Of a stretch of DNA of 64,000 bases, positions 25,336-38,277 are shown piece after piece. This DNA is from Carallia brachiata (taxonomy: Eukaryota; Streptophyta; Magnoliopsida; Malpighiales; Rhizophoraceae), in NCBI GenBank assembly GCA_021464245.1, contig JADCRB010000037.1:1876056-1940055 (forward strand), written 5' to 3'. Within the stretch, counting starts at the first letter, position 1; the number at the start of each line of letters is the position of its first letter. The notes below the pieces were generated by a model. It saw only the letters and a list, made by a program, of their open reading frames with translations, was not told the DNA's origin and searched no databases. A program made the translations under genes and the position numbers.

Positions 25336-27146
25336 GTATTAAATTAAGTTAAGTCGACGGAAACGGCGACGTATTGGCGGAAAAGTGAGGACTGAAGAAG
25401 GCATCACGCGTCCCGGCCATCCCAATTCCCGTTTCCTTTACCTCTGCCGTTATTATTGCCGTTCTTAACTGCGTTAATGATGCTTTGACGTCGGCCACGA
25501 CGGAAGTCGTTCCTGATGTAAAACGGCAGCGTCGGAAGGGGAACACAAACTTGAAAGCGATTTCATTTGATTCCTCTTTCTGTTTTCTGACCGGATTGTT
25601 CTCCTCTCCCTTTTAATCTTTGGCTCCGGCACCGCTGAGTTGTCATATATTAACGTTAATGGAGTTTTCTGTAGAGTAGTAGTAGTAGTAGTATGGATGG
25701 ATGCCAACGGCAACTTTTCTATTCTTCGATTGGCTGCTGTAGGTGCCCAATGTAAATTTCTCCACAATTTGAACCAAAAGATTTCATTTAATATCTGGTC
25801 AAAAAAAGATTTCATTTGATATGAAGGACAGATAAAAATAATAAAAATATAGAAACAGAAGTGAACACAAACGTAGGGAAATGTGGTGAACGTGGGTTCT
25901 TCTTTTTGGAACAAGAGGTACAAACCCAATGTAACACAGTATCAAACGTTAGAGAGGTTGTAGTGGCTCTACTTACTTGGGTTACGAAATTGATTAATTA
26001 CATTTTCGATTTGGAAAGTGAAAAGTAAGAAAACGAGAATAAAATTATTAAAATTTAAATGTATGATAAAAAAATATTGTAATAAATATTTTAATTAATT
26101 ATATTAAAAATATAAAATAAAGTATATATACATGTGCTTTAGCTGTTAACATAACTAATGACTCAATAGCGAAATTATTGATACGAACAATTGGAAAACA
26201 CGAGATTCAACTTTGTACTTTTCTTATTTTGTCGGGTTACTAATGCCCAATCAAAAATTTTGGGGCCCGTCCTGTGAGCCTAGCCCATCCAACAACGATA
26301 AAATTTATAAAGTTAGAATTTTTTTCTTATAAAAAAAAAAACATTGGAGTTCTCATAAAACATAACCGAGAAGCAATTGACAGAACATCTAATATCCATT
26401 TTTATCTAATCCAGAATTGTTTTAAATTCTTCTTCTCCTTCTTTCTTTTTAATCTACAAAATGGGAAAATGTGAGTAGCACACTACATACTTAATAAAAA
26501 AAATTATATTGAGCATACTGCATAGTAAAAAATTAAACTTTCAAGTTATATTTACAGTAACTGTAACTAAACACCATTTCAAATAAAGAAAAAAAAAAAG
26601 ATTCCAACTTAAATCCTCTTGGATAATCGAACCAGCTTTAGATTGAACCAGGAACTTCAGCAAAACTTCGCTTTCACACTCCAAATGACCAAAAATCTAG
26701 GGAAAAAATGCAGGAGAATTTCCTAAGAGTAGGAAAAATAACATGCCTGAGGCCCAATGCCAGTTTGTTTTCAAGAAATACAGCAAATGAAACACATTCG
26801 CATACAAGATTTACATAGAAATGATAAATTACAGACTTAAGCATTGCATACTCAAATAACAAATCCAATGGGTTAAGTCAGAAGCCATATGTCCGACCCG
26901 AAAAAAATGAACAAAGAACAAAGCCATATCACACACGTCCTAATCACATACATCAACACGATGCTACACCCTTATTCAAACCCAATCATTAAAGATGTTT
27001 TGGTTGCTTTCAAGGTCTCCCAGGTTAGACACAATCAACAATTTTATTTTATTTTTTTGAATGACTGTGAAAGCGACCACATATCTCTAACAATTCTTTT
27101 ATTCATTTTATTTCACATGATATTAACAAATATCAAAGACATATGA
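25336..27146. other. Intergenic with a GC-rich pocket
   Basis: Positions about 25350-25560 are clearly more GC- and CpG-rich than the surroundings, and frames are open on both strands, but I recognise no protein. A (TAG)n run is at about 25677-25692. The rest is AT-rich. The segment 26640-27146 lies just downstream of the MYB-CC gene and probably holds its 3' UTR. Confidence 0.45.
25776..25822 (+). repeat. Micro-insertion with 19-bp direct repeats
   Basis: AAAAGATTTCATTTAATAT (25776-25794) recurs at 25804-25822 with one difference. The 9 bases between are CTGGTCAAA. The GGTC-plus-A pattern is shared with the insertion at 3689-3736 read on the minus strand. Confidence 0.65.
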
Positions 27147-30100
27147 TCAGAAAAAGCTGGGCACCAGAGGGGATGAGCAAGCCATCGCGTTCCAGGAGAA
27201 GTTGATGTCGTTGGTTGGATATGACAATTTTGTTTCTCTTTGAAGAATTATGCTTTGACCATAAAGGTCTGGTGGGTTGACAGGTTGTTCAAATCTGTGT
27301 TGTAGCAGGAAAACGTCGTTCTCCAATCTAAGCCTCTTCAGAGCTTGGAAATCTTCTCGGGACTGGATTTCGTTCCTGTCGTCTGAATCCGATTCAAATT
27401 CCTTTGCGTTTGATTCTGATTCCTCACAGAGAGAAGGCAACGACAGCTGGCAGAAAGGCTTGATTTGTTTTGGAATGGTTGTTCGATTCCTACGTTCCTC
27501 CACGATTCTCTCCAGGAATCTCCTTTGAGCTTCAATTTTAAGTTTCAGGCTTTTCTGAACCTGAAATAGACACCATCCAAAAAGAATTCAGCCAATTATT
27601 TACCAAAAAAAAAAGAAGAGAAAATTGTTCATAAATTAGCGAAATAACTCTGAGAAATATGTTTCCACCTCAAGTTGATCGCTCAGTTGCCTTTGAACTT
27701 CCATTTGCATTTGTAGTGCCTCGTTAAGTTGCGCCCCTCTGCAAGAATTTCGCAGTCACGGGGAATATTGAAGTCTTATTAGATCAGGATTGCATTAAAA
27801 TGAAGTCCTGAAATCAAATTGGATTAATTAATTTTTTACAACTTACGATGTTGCGCTGAAGTTCGGTAACAATTCCGAAATACTTCTCCTCACAAACTTG
27901 CCTTCTGCAGAAGGATTAACATGAATCGAATTAAACCAGATTCACCAAGAATAACTTTGAATTCGTCAGCAGTGTTGTAATTGGCAAATGGTAAAATATT
28001 AATAGTCTAAACTTACTGTTGGTTGTTTCCGGGATAAACTTTGAGAGCCTGTATTTCTGTAAAGACATAAAAAAAAAATCACAAAAAATATCAGAATCTG
28101 CACAAGTCCAATAAACCCCAATTAAACCAACCAAAAAAAAAAAACTACATAACGGAAGGGAGTTTTGGATTTTAATTAACTTAACACTATTTTATTAACT
28201 AAATAACGTCATACAATAATAATAAGAGGCGCACACACAATTTAAATTACATGTCCTTATATACTAGTAACAACTAAAAAATTTTAATTCTACCTGAATA
28301 CGGTAATTAGACTAAACAATCAACTTCTATTCAAATAATAACTAACTATTAAATCTAGATTAATTTCAATATCCCCTTAATCCTGATTTGGTGATACTCG
28401 CAATCCCAACATCTGCTTCAACTTGACAAATACATCATACTTCAACAGTTTCGTGAGAATATCTGCAATTTAATCTTCAAACTTACAATAAGTTAATTCA
28501 ATCTCTCTTTTATCAACTTCATTTATCAGAAAATGAAAATGAGTATCAATGTGCTTACTCCTTTCGTGTGTCACTGAAATTTTTGGCTAAATTAATAGTT
28601 AAAATATTATCATCAAATATCTTTTTAGAATCTTCAACTAGAATATGAATTTTATTCAACAAATTTCTCAATCAAACTATTTGACAAGTACTAGAAGTTA
28701 CGACTATATACTCTACTTCACAAGTTGAAAGTGCAACAATAAATTATTTCTTCGATAACTACGAATAAACAGTTGTTCCAAAGTTCAAATAATAACTAAA
28801 AGTGTTTTTATGATTATCAATATCGTCATCTCAATCATTATCAGAATAACTTATAAGAACACAACTCTTAGACGAAGAATAAAATAGGTCACGATCAAAA
28901 GTCTTTTTAATGTACCGCATAATCCTCTTAACAACTTGTATATGGGATTGACGCGAAAACTCAAAAAACTTATCAACCAAACTAACTTCATAAACTATAT
29001 TGGATCTCGTGTCTGTCAAGTACCTCAGACTTTTGACAATCTGTTTGAAGTATGTAAAATTAATAAGTGTATAATCGCCTTCTTTAGACAATTTAATGTC
29101 AACTTCAACAGGTATTCTTGTAGGATTACAATCATGCATCCGGAATTCCTTCAACAACTTTGAAGTATATCTCTTATGGCACAAGCATATCAAACTGCTT
29201 GACAAACACTGAAATTGCGGCAACATACTTTACTTCACAAGTCAAAAGTGTAATAATAGATTATTTTTTCGATGTCCACGAGTAAATAGTTGTACCAAAG
29301 TTGAAAAAGTCATAATATTTACTTGTTTAAGGAAGTAAGCACTTAAAGTATGAAATAAGCACATTGATTATTTCTTTGATGATATCAAGTTTCAGAAGTG
29401 TCTGTATAAGCATACTTTATATGTCAAAGTTAACGGTGATAATAATATCTTACCGGTATATTTATATGTCGATAACTTGATTTTCAGACTTACAATAAAC
29501 TAATTTAATCTCTCTTTTATCAATTTGATCTCTCAAAAAATAAAAACGAGTATTAATGTATTTACTTTTAGCCCATATGAATCAAAATCTGACTCTGATA
29601 CCACTTTTAGATTTTAATTAACTTAATGCTACTTTATTAACTGAATAATATTATAAAACAATAATAATAGTCGCATACACAACTTAAATCACACATTCTT
29701 ATATACTAACAGCAACTAAAATTTTAATTTTAGCTAAATACAGAAATTAGACTAAATAACCAACTTCTACTCAAATAATGACTAACTATTAAACCTAAAT
29801 TAACTTCAATAAAGAAAAGCTTCTGTACGCTATAGGTACATCCAATAACGCCCAAAATTCAAGATTTATTAGCCTTGAAATTGTCGGAAGAAACTGAATG
29901 CATTGATGATGATCTTACCAATATTTTTTTTGTGGGGGGAGGGGGAGAGGTTGTGGTTGTTCTCTATGCAATTTATTTTCGGCCTGGGAGGGTCTAAGCT
30001 CTAAGGGAGGAGAGGATGAGGAGGGGGCAAGAGTTTGACCTGCAGCATGAGGCACACTCATGCTACTAGGACTAGCCAAGTGCCTCGGATTTATATATTT

Positions 30101-30463
30101 ATTTGATTGGTACATTGGACTCGATTTGCTAACAAATGTTGGGACGGAGTGGGAGATAGGACCTGCAAGTGGCTCTTGACATGGTAGATTGTGAGTCCGG
30201 GAATGGCCATAGCTTTCAAGATACCCTTTGGTGTTGCCCCTGCGAATTTGCGCGGAGACATAAACTTAGAAGCACATTATTGTATTATACTCTTTTTCTC
30301 CCTCAAACCGAAATGGAAAAAAAAAATTCAACAGATTTATTTATCTAGACTTACTGTCTGGACCGCCAAGTTGAGTAACTGCCTCTTCAAACCGATCGTG
30401 TAGTTCTTGTGTCCAACGTAGACGCCCTTTTCCGGAGCCATCTGAGCGATTGGAGGAAGCCAT
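27147..30463 (-). CDS. MYB-CC (PHR1-like, PHL) transcription factor
   Basis: Six exons on the minus strand: 30463-30355, 30239-30163, 28056-28017, 27904-27847, 27738-27669 and 27560-27147. They give 255 residues with consistent phases. A GARP/MYB DNA-binding domain (RLRWTQELHDRFEEAV, ATPKGILKAM, then YHVKSHLQKYR) is followed by the MYB-CC coiled coil (ALQMQMEVQRQLSDQLE, then LKLKIEAQRRFLERI), where the LHEQLE-like motif is LSDQLE. Relatives of PHR1 bind P1BS-type sites and control phosphate-starvation and other responses; the exact role here is unknown. Exon 6 has an acidic Ser/Asp/Glu-rich tail. Intron 2 is 2.1 kb and holds a Copia remnant. The start ATG is the first in frame and precedes the domain by 12 codons. 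Confidence 0.9.
28164..29811 (-). mobile_element. Deleted Copia LTR retrotransposon in the MYB-CC intron
   Basis: Direct repeats of about 208 bp lie at 28164-28371 and 29604-29811. On the minus strand, the sequence after the 29604-29811 repeat is TGGTATCAGAGT (29603-29592), a Met-tRNA primer site, and the sequence before the 28164-28371 repeat is a polypurine-like AAGGGG. The interior is only about 1.2 kb. It keeps one reading frame (29226-28831) similar to the end of Copia reverse transcriptase and the start of RNase H (KRYTSKLLKEFRM, TRIPVEVDIKLSKEG, LRYLTDTRSNI). Gag, protease, integrase and most of RT are gone. It has the same orientation as the host gene. Terminal dinucleotides are degraded and no clear TSD was found. 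Confidence 0.8.
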
Positions 30464-31380
30464 TGTCAAGAAGGAATAATGATAAATGGGGAGATGGCAA
30501 TGGCGCAGGCTTGTGCGTTGTATTATAAAGACGGCTACCGGGCAAATGCAAGGGGGATACGTAATTAAAACACTGGTCGATTGCTCCTAGGTTCTGTGTT
30601 TTTCCGGAGATTGCTTGCCAGGCTAAATGCCAATTATTGTCGTTATAATCCATAGTTCCTTTGAAGTCCAAAATAATTTAAATTCCTAACGCCCTGTTTT
30701 TAATGAATAGGCCTTTCAAGGTTCTAAACTTTTACGGTATTTTATTATTTGAATTGTTAATCTTTTGAATTTTTAAATCAGTACTAAACTTCTAATTAGC
30801 ATTCTATATGGTTTTTTTTGGCAAAACTTAGTTAAATTGGTAGATTCGTAGTATAATTTATTTAATATAACATAGAAAAGTAAAATATACCCTAATATCA
30901 TGGAATATGTTAGCGTATATATTTTGCTAAATTTTTGTCTTTTCTATTACATATAAAAAAACAAAAACTATAAATTATTCCAAGAAAAATTTTGTGTTTT
31001 TGCTAAGTTCATGCAGACGTATTATGTTATGTGAGTATTTTACTAAATTTTTGTCTTTTCTCCTATATATTAGAAGAAAAAAATTATCAATTATCCTAAG
31101 AAAAAATTAGTGTGTCTGCCAAATTCAGTGAAACACTCATAGCAAACATATTTCTCTGCTTTTATGTTATATTTATTTACCGATTTAACTAAATTCTATT
31201 AAAAAAATACAAGTATAGAATAAAAATTTAAAGATTAAACCTAATTTGAAAATTAAAAAAAATAAAACTCAATTAAAAAAATTTATTAAAAATTTTAAGA
31301 CCGAGAGTTTATCCCCATTTATAATTGACAAATGAAAACCGACGTGCACAGATTAAGACAGCTCACAGACAAAACATCTT
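30464..31380. other. Upstream region of the MYB-CC gene
   Basis: The first 200-300 bases are the likely promoter and 5' UTR of the minus-strand MYB-CC gene. The rest is AT-rich and includes the imperfect tandem repeat at 30900-31130. Confidence 0.45.
30900..31130 (+). repeat. Imperfect ~115-bp tandem duplication
   Basis: Two adjacent units at about 30900-31017 and 31018-31130 share CTAAATTTTTGTCTTTTCT, a TATATTA/TACATATA block, AATTATCC(T)AAGAAAAA and TGCTAAGTTCA/TGCCAAATTCA. Similarity is moderate, so the duplication is old. Confidence 0.55.
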
Positions 31381-33700
31381 GCCAGTTGCCGTGTGTTTGT
31401 TCTTTACCTGTCTAGAACGGTCTTCGACTCTTTTCGGGCCCCGACAAATCTCATAAGAAATATCGACCGCAACTTGTTCACCCAAAACTGAGAGTGGGCT
31501 TTTGCTTGGCGGGCTGTCTGACTCAAATATTTCAGAAGCTGACCCAAAACCTTACTCTGCAGAGCAATCTGACAAACAAACGCCTTACCCAACAAAGAAT
31601 TATTGGGCTAAGCATCTGTTCCCGCCTGGATCGAGCTTGTCAAAAATGGCGTTCGGGACATCTTAGCCTTGTAGAGGGAATCGAACAGCCCATTCAATTT
31701 GGGTCAAGCTTGGCAACCATTGGATCGAGATTTGGATTGAGCTTAGGAACCACTGACCATAGAGTCGGGGACCAAATGAACTATCTCAGACTCGGCCTCT
31801 AACTTCACGTTGTAACCTTACCAATCGAAGAATTGATTCGGCAGTCCAGTGCTTATAACACAACTGATTGGAAATTTTATTACGACCCAAGTCCTGGTAA
31901 CTCTTTTCTCTCGGCCTCCATTGTTACAAAAAAGAAAAAAAAAAAAAGAAATACTTCTGCCCTGCTATGTTTCCATGTTACCGGCAATCACTCCTAAAAA
32001 GTAATTGCCATAGTTAAGTTGATATCACTGAGCAGCCAAGCAGGATCATGAAAATACCATTCTCTCGTTTACGCTTTCGAGTACGTTTGGTCTAATTCTG
32101 TAACAAAACAATCCTCCTTGTGAGTGCTTTATTCTTCAGAAAATTGGCAACTCTGGCAATTTCATTATTCAACCCCGTAGTTGATTCTCGTATCCAAAGT
32201 TCCAGCTGCAATTAAAGTTCCTTCCTTCAAGAAGCAAGATTCCAAACCCCTTAAGCAAGATACTTCTAGCAAAGTGTATTCCTAAAAGGTTGCGGCGCAA
32301 GGCGTTGGGTTAACAGCCTGCAGTTCAGCTAAAAGGATTCCTCCTTAATCCTTATCAAAAAAAATATTCAGCAAAGTTCCACCTATATCTTTAAAGTGCC
32401 AAGGCTCCCTACACCGTCCTTAAAACAAAGATTCAGCACGTCAGAAGGCAACCTTCAGAGCACCTTCTGGCATACTCCCCTGCTGTTTTTCATGGTGGAA
32501 CGATGGCTCTTGTTACTGCTTCAATTTAGTCCCAACAGGCATCACCATCACGCACTTTCCATAAAACTATCTGGCAAAAATTGCAGACAACTCAGAAGCA
32601 AATCCGCATTCTACGTTCCACCTAAGCTTCATAGTTTTGCCGCGATCATTTTGACCATCCTTTCATACTCTGCTGTAAGCTTACATTGCTTTCCATTGAT
32701 ACACTGCTTGAACTCCACGAAGAAGAAAAGTCCAATCTTTGGTCACATCAAAATATTCATTGACCTAACGCATCAAAATGTGGTGAAAATTAGGCTTGTT
32801 CTGAGCATCAAATGAGCAGATGCCCTGTATCGGACAAGTAGATTATAGCAACCAACAACAACGGAACACAAAGATCATACCGAATTCGGAAATTCTTTTT
32901 CAAACAAAGTGGCCAATTTTCTCCCCACCCTAATTCTTGCCAACCTTGAGGTCGACCCACCAACTTCTTTTTACACGACAAGAATAGTCATAAGCTTGAA
33001 AATGCTGCTGCACTTGTCACTATCAATGATTCTGGAAAAAAATTCCGTCTTGGGTACTCAGAATTCTTCTGATAGGTTTAAGATTGCATCTGAATTGGTA
33101 ACTACAACCAGAATCCAGCACCTTAGCAATCCTGAGATTGAATCCCCGCCGCTTCTCCTCAAATCTCGTATATAGGCCAGCCAAATATGCAAGCCTGAAT
33201 CCGGACCTTAAATTCCTATCCTAAAGCTTGCAAATTCTCTATGTTCGTAATTATTTTTTACAATTCCTCAGAATCCAAAACGAATCCTCGAGATTGAACG
33301 ATTGTTAAAGAAGCAAAGCCAGATTTTGAAGGAAAAAAAAAAAAAAAAAAAGTATTCGACACTCCACATCTTAGAGGGTTGATAGCTTCGTGATCATACA
33401 TTTAAAACATACTAAGCACCCATGAGCATAAATTTGAAATCGAATTCGAAACTTACAGTGAGTTCAAAGCACAAACAATTTCCAGCTCTTCTAGCACTCT
33501 CTGATAACCCCACCACCATCAATCGCCATTAAGAACAAAGAATTCAGAAACGGACCTCAATCCTTACAGTACAAGATGGTATTGATTTCACACATTTTTT
33601 TTTTTAAAAATGAAAGGGAGGTTCGGAAATGGATCGTAGCCAAACAGAGCATTGGATGTAAGAGGCAGAAGCGAAGCAGAGAGATGGAATTACACTTATT
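31381..33700 (-). ncRNA. Possible non-coding transcribed locus
   Basis: This 2.3-kb stretch is less AT-rich and more complex than its surroundings, like exonic DNA, yet no long frame with family similarity exists on either strand. On the minus strand, 33457 is followed by a good donor (CACT then GTAAGT). The putative first exon upstream of it contains only a 12-codon open frame, starting ATGGCGATTGATGG and ending quickly. It could be a spliced long non-coding RNA, a 5' UTR or a decayed gene. Confidence 0.25.
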
Positions 33701-35216
33701 TAACGACGGTAATACATTTTTATTCGGCGGCTTTTTTAAATTTTTTTTTTTATAAATTTAATTATTTAACAATTTATATTATTTTATTATTATTTTAAAA
33801 TAATTTATAATTTTAAAAATTATTTTTTTCTTACTGTTCACATCGATGCCTACCTTGTTAAGGACAATACCAGCAATCAAACATATTTTGTTTGACGTTA
33901 GGCGGCATTAAAAGTGTAAAAAGCGCAGAGTTTTTGTTCGGTCTGTTTTTAGCACATTTTGCATCTTCCACATTTCCGGGGGACATTTTTCTGAACTTTT
34001 TGACATTCCGGATTCTTCTCCCCTCGTTGTAATCGATACATTTTTGTTTTATAAATGCAGAGTATTGTCGATTGGTTGCTTTTCGACGGTGTTTTCACCC
34101 GGACGCTTTGTCCTTAGAAGGAACTCCACGATGCAATGAATCTCAATTGATCAAACAGGCCAATAGCAGTGACTTCTTTTTGATCGAAATAGCAATGCCT
34201 TCAGTTACTTAGTCTTATATCCAACGATAAAATAAATTGGTTTGATGTAAATTGTTACGCCGCAATTTTACTTTTTATTGTTCACACTTATTTTTGTCTA
34301 TGAAATAGAAAAATAAAAGCAATACCCACAGACCACAATCAGATTGCCGAACGAGCACAACGTATGACAAATATTTTATTTTATTTTTTTAGGCATCTAA
34401 GAAGAGTGGTGGTGATCTACTTTCTTGAAAGTTGAGACTCTTAAAGAGAGAAGCTTGTCCGTTTGCTATTTGCCCATTTTAAAATCTCAAGCCATATTAT
34501 GTTCACATGTAAATTGAAGGAAGCTTAGCGGTGAGATTCGTCGTGGGATACCAATATTATTGTAAAATTTTATAAATGAGTTCAACTTAACATGTCATAA
34601 ACACAGGTTTACAAATTATACTGTTGTAACTATTAACAAATTGAGCTGTTACATTATCTTGTCTTCTTGCTTGATAATACAATGCAAGAGCATTTGCAAT
34701 ACGTCTATGATCAAACTTAACCTTATAGTGGCTGTGTAAAGCCAGGGAAGCTTAGTGGACAAGTTCAGTAGCTCGAAACCTTATTGAAATTTACGGGTAA
34801 AGTCAAGGAACATTAATGGGTAAGTTCAATAGCGAAACACCTTATTACCGTGATACTATCTGTTCCAATAAGATCCACTCTGACAGCCCCAGCATAAAAC
34901 TTTGATGATTCAAGACCCAGGGAAAATGAGGATGTGGTCGTCCAATGCAAGAACACATCCATGCGTACCATGAACCTTTTGTAGCAAAATTTTAGTATCA
35001 TAGGTGCTTTCACAAAGTTTTACGCTCACAGCATTCTGCCGAAAGATAAGACTGAAAGCAAAATGAAAAGCAATATGCAGCTACCTAGATAACATCACAA
35101 TGTACGCATAATTCAGCCATGAAAATTTTCTTTCCAGATTAAACCATAAATAGGAGAAAAAAATATGAAAGATTACGCGAGTTTAAGAGATAGTAGAGAG
35201 GACTACCATCACTACT
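33701..35216. other. Intergenic and DnaJ 3' flank
   Basis: AT-rich. No gene recognised. The part next to 35216 probably includes the 3' UTR of the minus-strand DnaJ gene. Confidence 0.45.
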
Positions 35217-38200
35217 TCATGAAGCTGATGACAGTAACCGTTTCAGACCAGTTTTTTGTTCTGAAGTGAACTTGGTAGGGAACTTGATATTGAATTTAAT
35301 TCTCAAATTCCCTTTTTTGGAGGGTTCCTTGGGGATAGGCATCCCTTCCCCTTTAACCACTTCTTCATAAGTGGGAGTGATAACAGAGTTGATGGGGATC
35401 GTCAAATCTCGGCCATCAAGTGTGGTCACCTGTGCTGTGTATCCTGTTAGAGCTTCCACAAGAGATACCTTTTGAGTGACAATAAGATCATTGCCATCTC
35501 TCTTGAAACACTGTGAGGCTTCTCGTCAATTATGAAGACCAAGTCGGAGGGTATAACGCCCCGTTGTTCATTTCCTTTCTCTGGAAAAGTTATTTTCGTT
35601 CCTTTCTTCCAACCTGGCTTGATCTCAATCGTAAGGATTTCCTCCATGGTGCTGGGCCTCCTACTCAACAAAAATCTAAATACAGTAAAATTGTGGCCGA
35701 AAACTGAAAAGAAGTCCCAGCTACTACCCTAGTGATTGTTCTTAAAACATATCGCCAGTGAACTACTTCTAAATCTCAAGTCGAAGTTCCTCCCTGCTTA
35801 CACACACATAGTCCTTCTATTCTGCAGTCAGTCCACGAAGCAGATGCTTCACTCACATCTCTGCCGGGTGAACTCATAGATAGCACACATGGCACTATGA
35901 ATGAATGTTATGCAGAATCTAGTATAATGAACTCATAGATATCAACCGTAGTTCTCATAACTTCCAACATCGTTCTCATAATTCAACGCCTTTTCGGCAT
36001 GACACGAGTGCAACAAGGAAAAACTTAGAAGTGAGATTCCTATTAGACATAATACAGCACCTTTCACCTACTATCAGAGCACACTATGGAAAGTAGCTTA
36101 ACCTATACATAATTTCATTGAAACGTAAATATTCCTATAATAAAAACAGAACGAACTACTAAATATCCATTAAATGAATAACGTCATAAGAGTTAATTGA
36201 GAGTCATAGGTTTCCTTCTAATATGCATAAATGATGACTGGTTACAATTGCACGTGCCAAAAAGAAAATAATTGCCAAGGCAAGCCGAATTCTTGCCTAT
36301 ACACAAGCTTAATAAAGTTCATGCACGCAAGCCGAATTCTTGCAATTTAAATGACTGCAAAACTATATTAATGTTGAAAAAGTCTCCAAATTGAGCAAGA
36401 AAGATTAATAGTCTAATATGAACATAAATATAGCAACCCTGTACCATGTTGTTTTGACATTTAACTACTTGAAAATAAATGCTAGGGACATCAAATAAGG
36501 CAAACAAGAATTAAATTACATATTATCAAATCAACACGCAAAGAGTAGTGTCAAAGCCAATTCCATAATTGAAATGTAACTCCAATAACAATTTAACAAC
36601 TTCAAAAGTCTGCAACAACTAGAACAACTTATCATATGAAAATCAGGTGACTAGAAAGCCATGGTGAGTTGCCATTATAAACCATCCAAAGTTTAACACA
36701 TTCTCTAAGAAGCCATTAGTGAGGGGGTATCTTCGGAGGTCACATGTACGCCAACAGAAAAACCTTATTTGCTCAGATTCAGTGCAAATGGTACATGCAC
36801 AATATTATACTCAATTTATTTTATCTAGGAGACATCTCGGAAGGTTTACTACCACACAAACACATCTTTGTGAGTTTCATCACTCAACTCTTTACCGAAG
36901 GACCAACGTTGGATGCATATTACAGAACTGTAGTGCAGATTTTGTTTTAATCCTCCCATAGACATTTGCCTGATACATGTACCAAAGTGCCATATATAAA
37001 TCGGATATATAAATGTATTTTATATGCCAACTCGTTGCTGTTAACTTGAAAGCTCCACATTGATGCCCCTTGGCTTATACATTGTATAAAATTCTTATAC
37101 ACCTCACGGCAATGGGCGGCTAACAAGGAGAACTAGGAGACATGTTAACTTAAGACACTTTTTTTTTTTTTTTGAGAATAAAACTTAAGACACTTGAATT
37201 CAATGTAAAGCTGCCTTAAATTAAATCCCAAAGCATTATTGCCGAAGTTCCGATAAGCCAGTGAACACAAGCAATAATGCCATGTCTAGATGGCAAGATG
37301 CTGTCATCTGAAATGGCACAAAACTGTGTTCAAACCACCAAATCACAGCACATACCAATTCTTGCAAATTGAAACAACAATTTTTAACACCATTTAAACC
37401 CATTTATTTAACATCATCAAATCAAAATGGTATAAAGAAAAGGAATTTTGGAAAGGAAAAAAAAGAAGAAGAGTGCTTACCCGCTGGAATCAGTAACATC
37501 CCTGGAAATCTTCATCTTCTTAGTGGTTCCTTTATACAAATCCTCCAAACTACAAGGCAAAGGCCTTTCTATGGCGGCTCCTTTTCGCATAACATTGGAG
37601 CCCTCTCCTGCCGCGGCCCTGAACGGAGAGAAGATATCATCCCCAAACATACTCCTCGGGAATCCAGACGCGCTAGCCCGAGAACCACCACCTAGGTCAC
37701 CCATCCCTCCAAAAGGACCCGAAAACCCGAAGAACTCCGAGAATATATCGTCCGCGCTCCTCGGATTAAACCGGAACGTGGTGGACCCACCATCCGCCCC
37801 AAACCCGCCAGCACTCGGCGGGGGCACCTGTCCCTTCAACCCCTCCTCCCCATACTGATCGTAGACGGCCCGCTTTTGCGGATCACTCAAGACCTGTAAA
37901 AATTCACAACCAATCAAATAATAGTGACACCAAATGCACACAAAATAAAACAACAAACTTTTCTTTTTTTGTGCTGAACCCGATATCCAGAAACCGTATT
38001 AAACCCGACTAATCCGGTTCGAGCTTCTGTCGGACTCTTTGCGGAGGGTAGCTAAAACAACAAAATTGGAAACAAAGAATATGTAAGAAAAGAATGAGGT
38101 TTATGGTTGTACATCGTAAGCATCGGAGATTTGCTTGAACTTGGCTTCGGCCTCTTTCTTGTTGTTAGGGTTCTTGTCGGGATGCCATTTCATGGCGAGT

Positions 38201-38277
38201 TTACGGTAGGCTTTCTTTAAATCATCGTCTTTGGCATTGCGGTCTACTTGTAAAATCTTGTAGTAATCCGCGCCCAT
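35217..38277 (-). CDS. Type-II DnaJ/HSP40 co-chaperone, frameshifted in exon 3
   Basis: Exons are 38277-38113, 37893-37481 and 35660-35217. The J domain has [15 protein letters not shown] and the HPD triad ([11 protein letters not shown]). A Gly/Phe-rich linker ([18 protein letters not shown]) and DnaJ C-terminal domains ([14 protein letters not shown], then TITIEI-like [19 protein letters not shown]) follow; there is no zinc finger, hence type II (DNAJB-like). It should stimulate Hsp70 in the cytosol. In exon 3 the frame breaks at about 35505-35511: upstream reads DEKPHSV, downstream continues as [13 protein letters not shown] in the next frame. The CDS is 1022 bases, one short of the expected 341 codons. 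As written, translation stops at 35447 after about 263 residues, losing the last C-terminal part. Probably an assembly error in a T run, otherwise a recent pseudogene. Confidence 0.88.
37147..37195 (-). repeat. Poly(T) micro-insertion with 14-bp direct repeats
   Basis: AACTTAAGACACTT at 37147-37160 recurs exactly at 37182-37195, separated by a T run and GAGAATAA. It lies in intron 2 of the DnaJ gene. Confidence 0.7.

Noticed and set aside
25349..25929. GC-rich pocket as a protein-coding exon
   Set aside because: Frames are open on both strands but none resembles a known family and no partner exons were found.
29915..30115. 66-codon minus-strand frame rich in Ser and Pro next to MYB-CC exon 2
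   Set aside because: Reading on from exon 2 meets a stop before it, and the splice phases between exons 2 and 3 work perfectly without it.
32396..32815. 139-codon plus-strand frame
   Set aside because: No similarity, odd composition and no splice context; the region looks non-coding.
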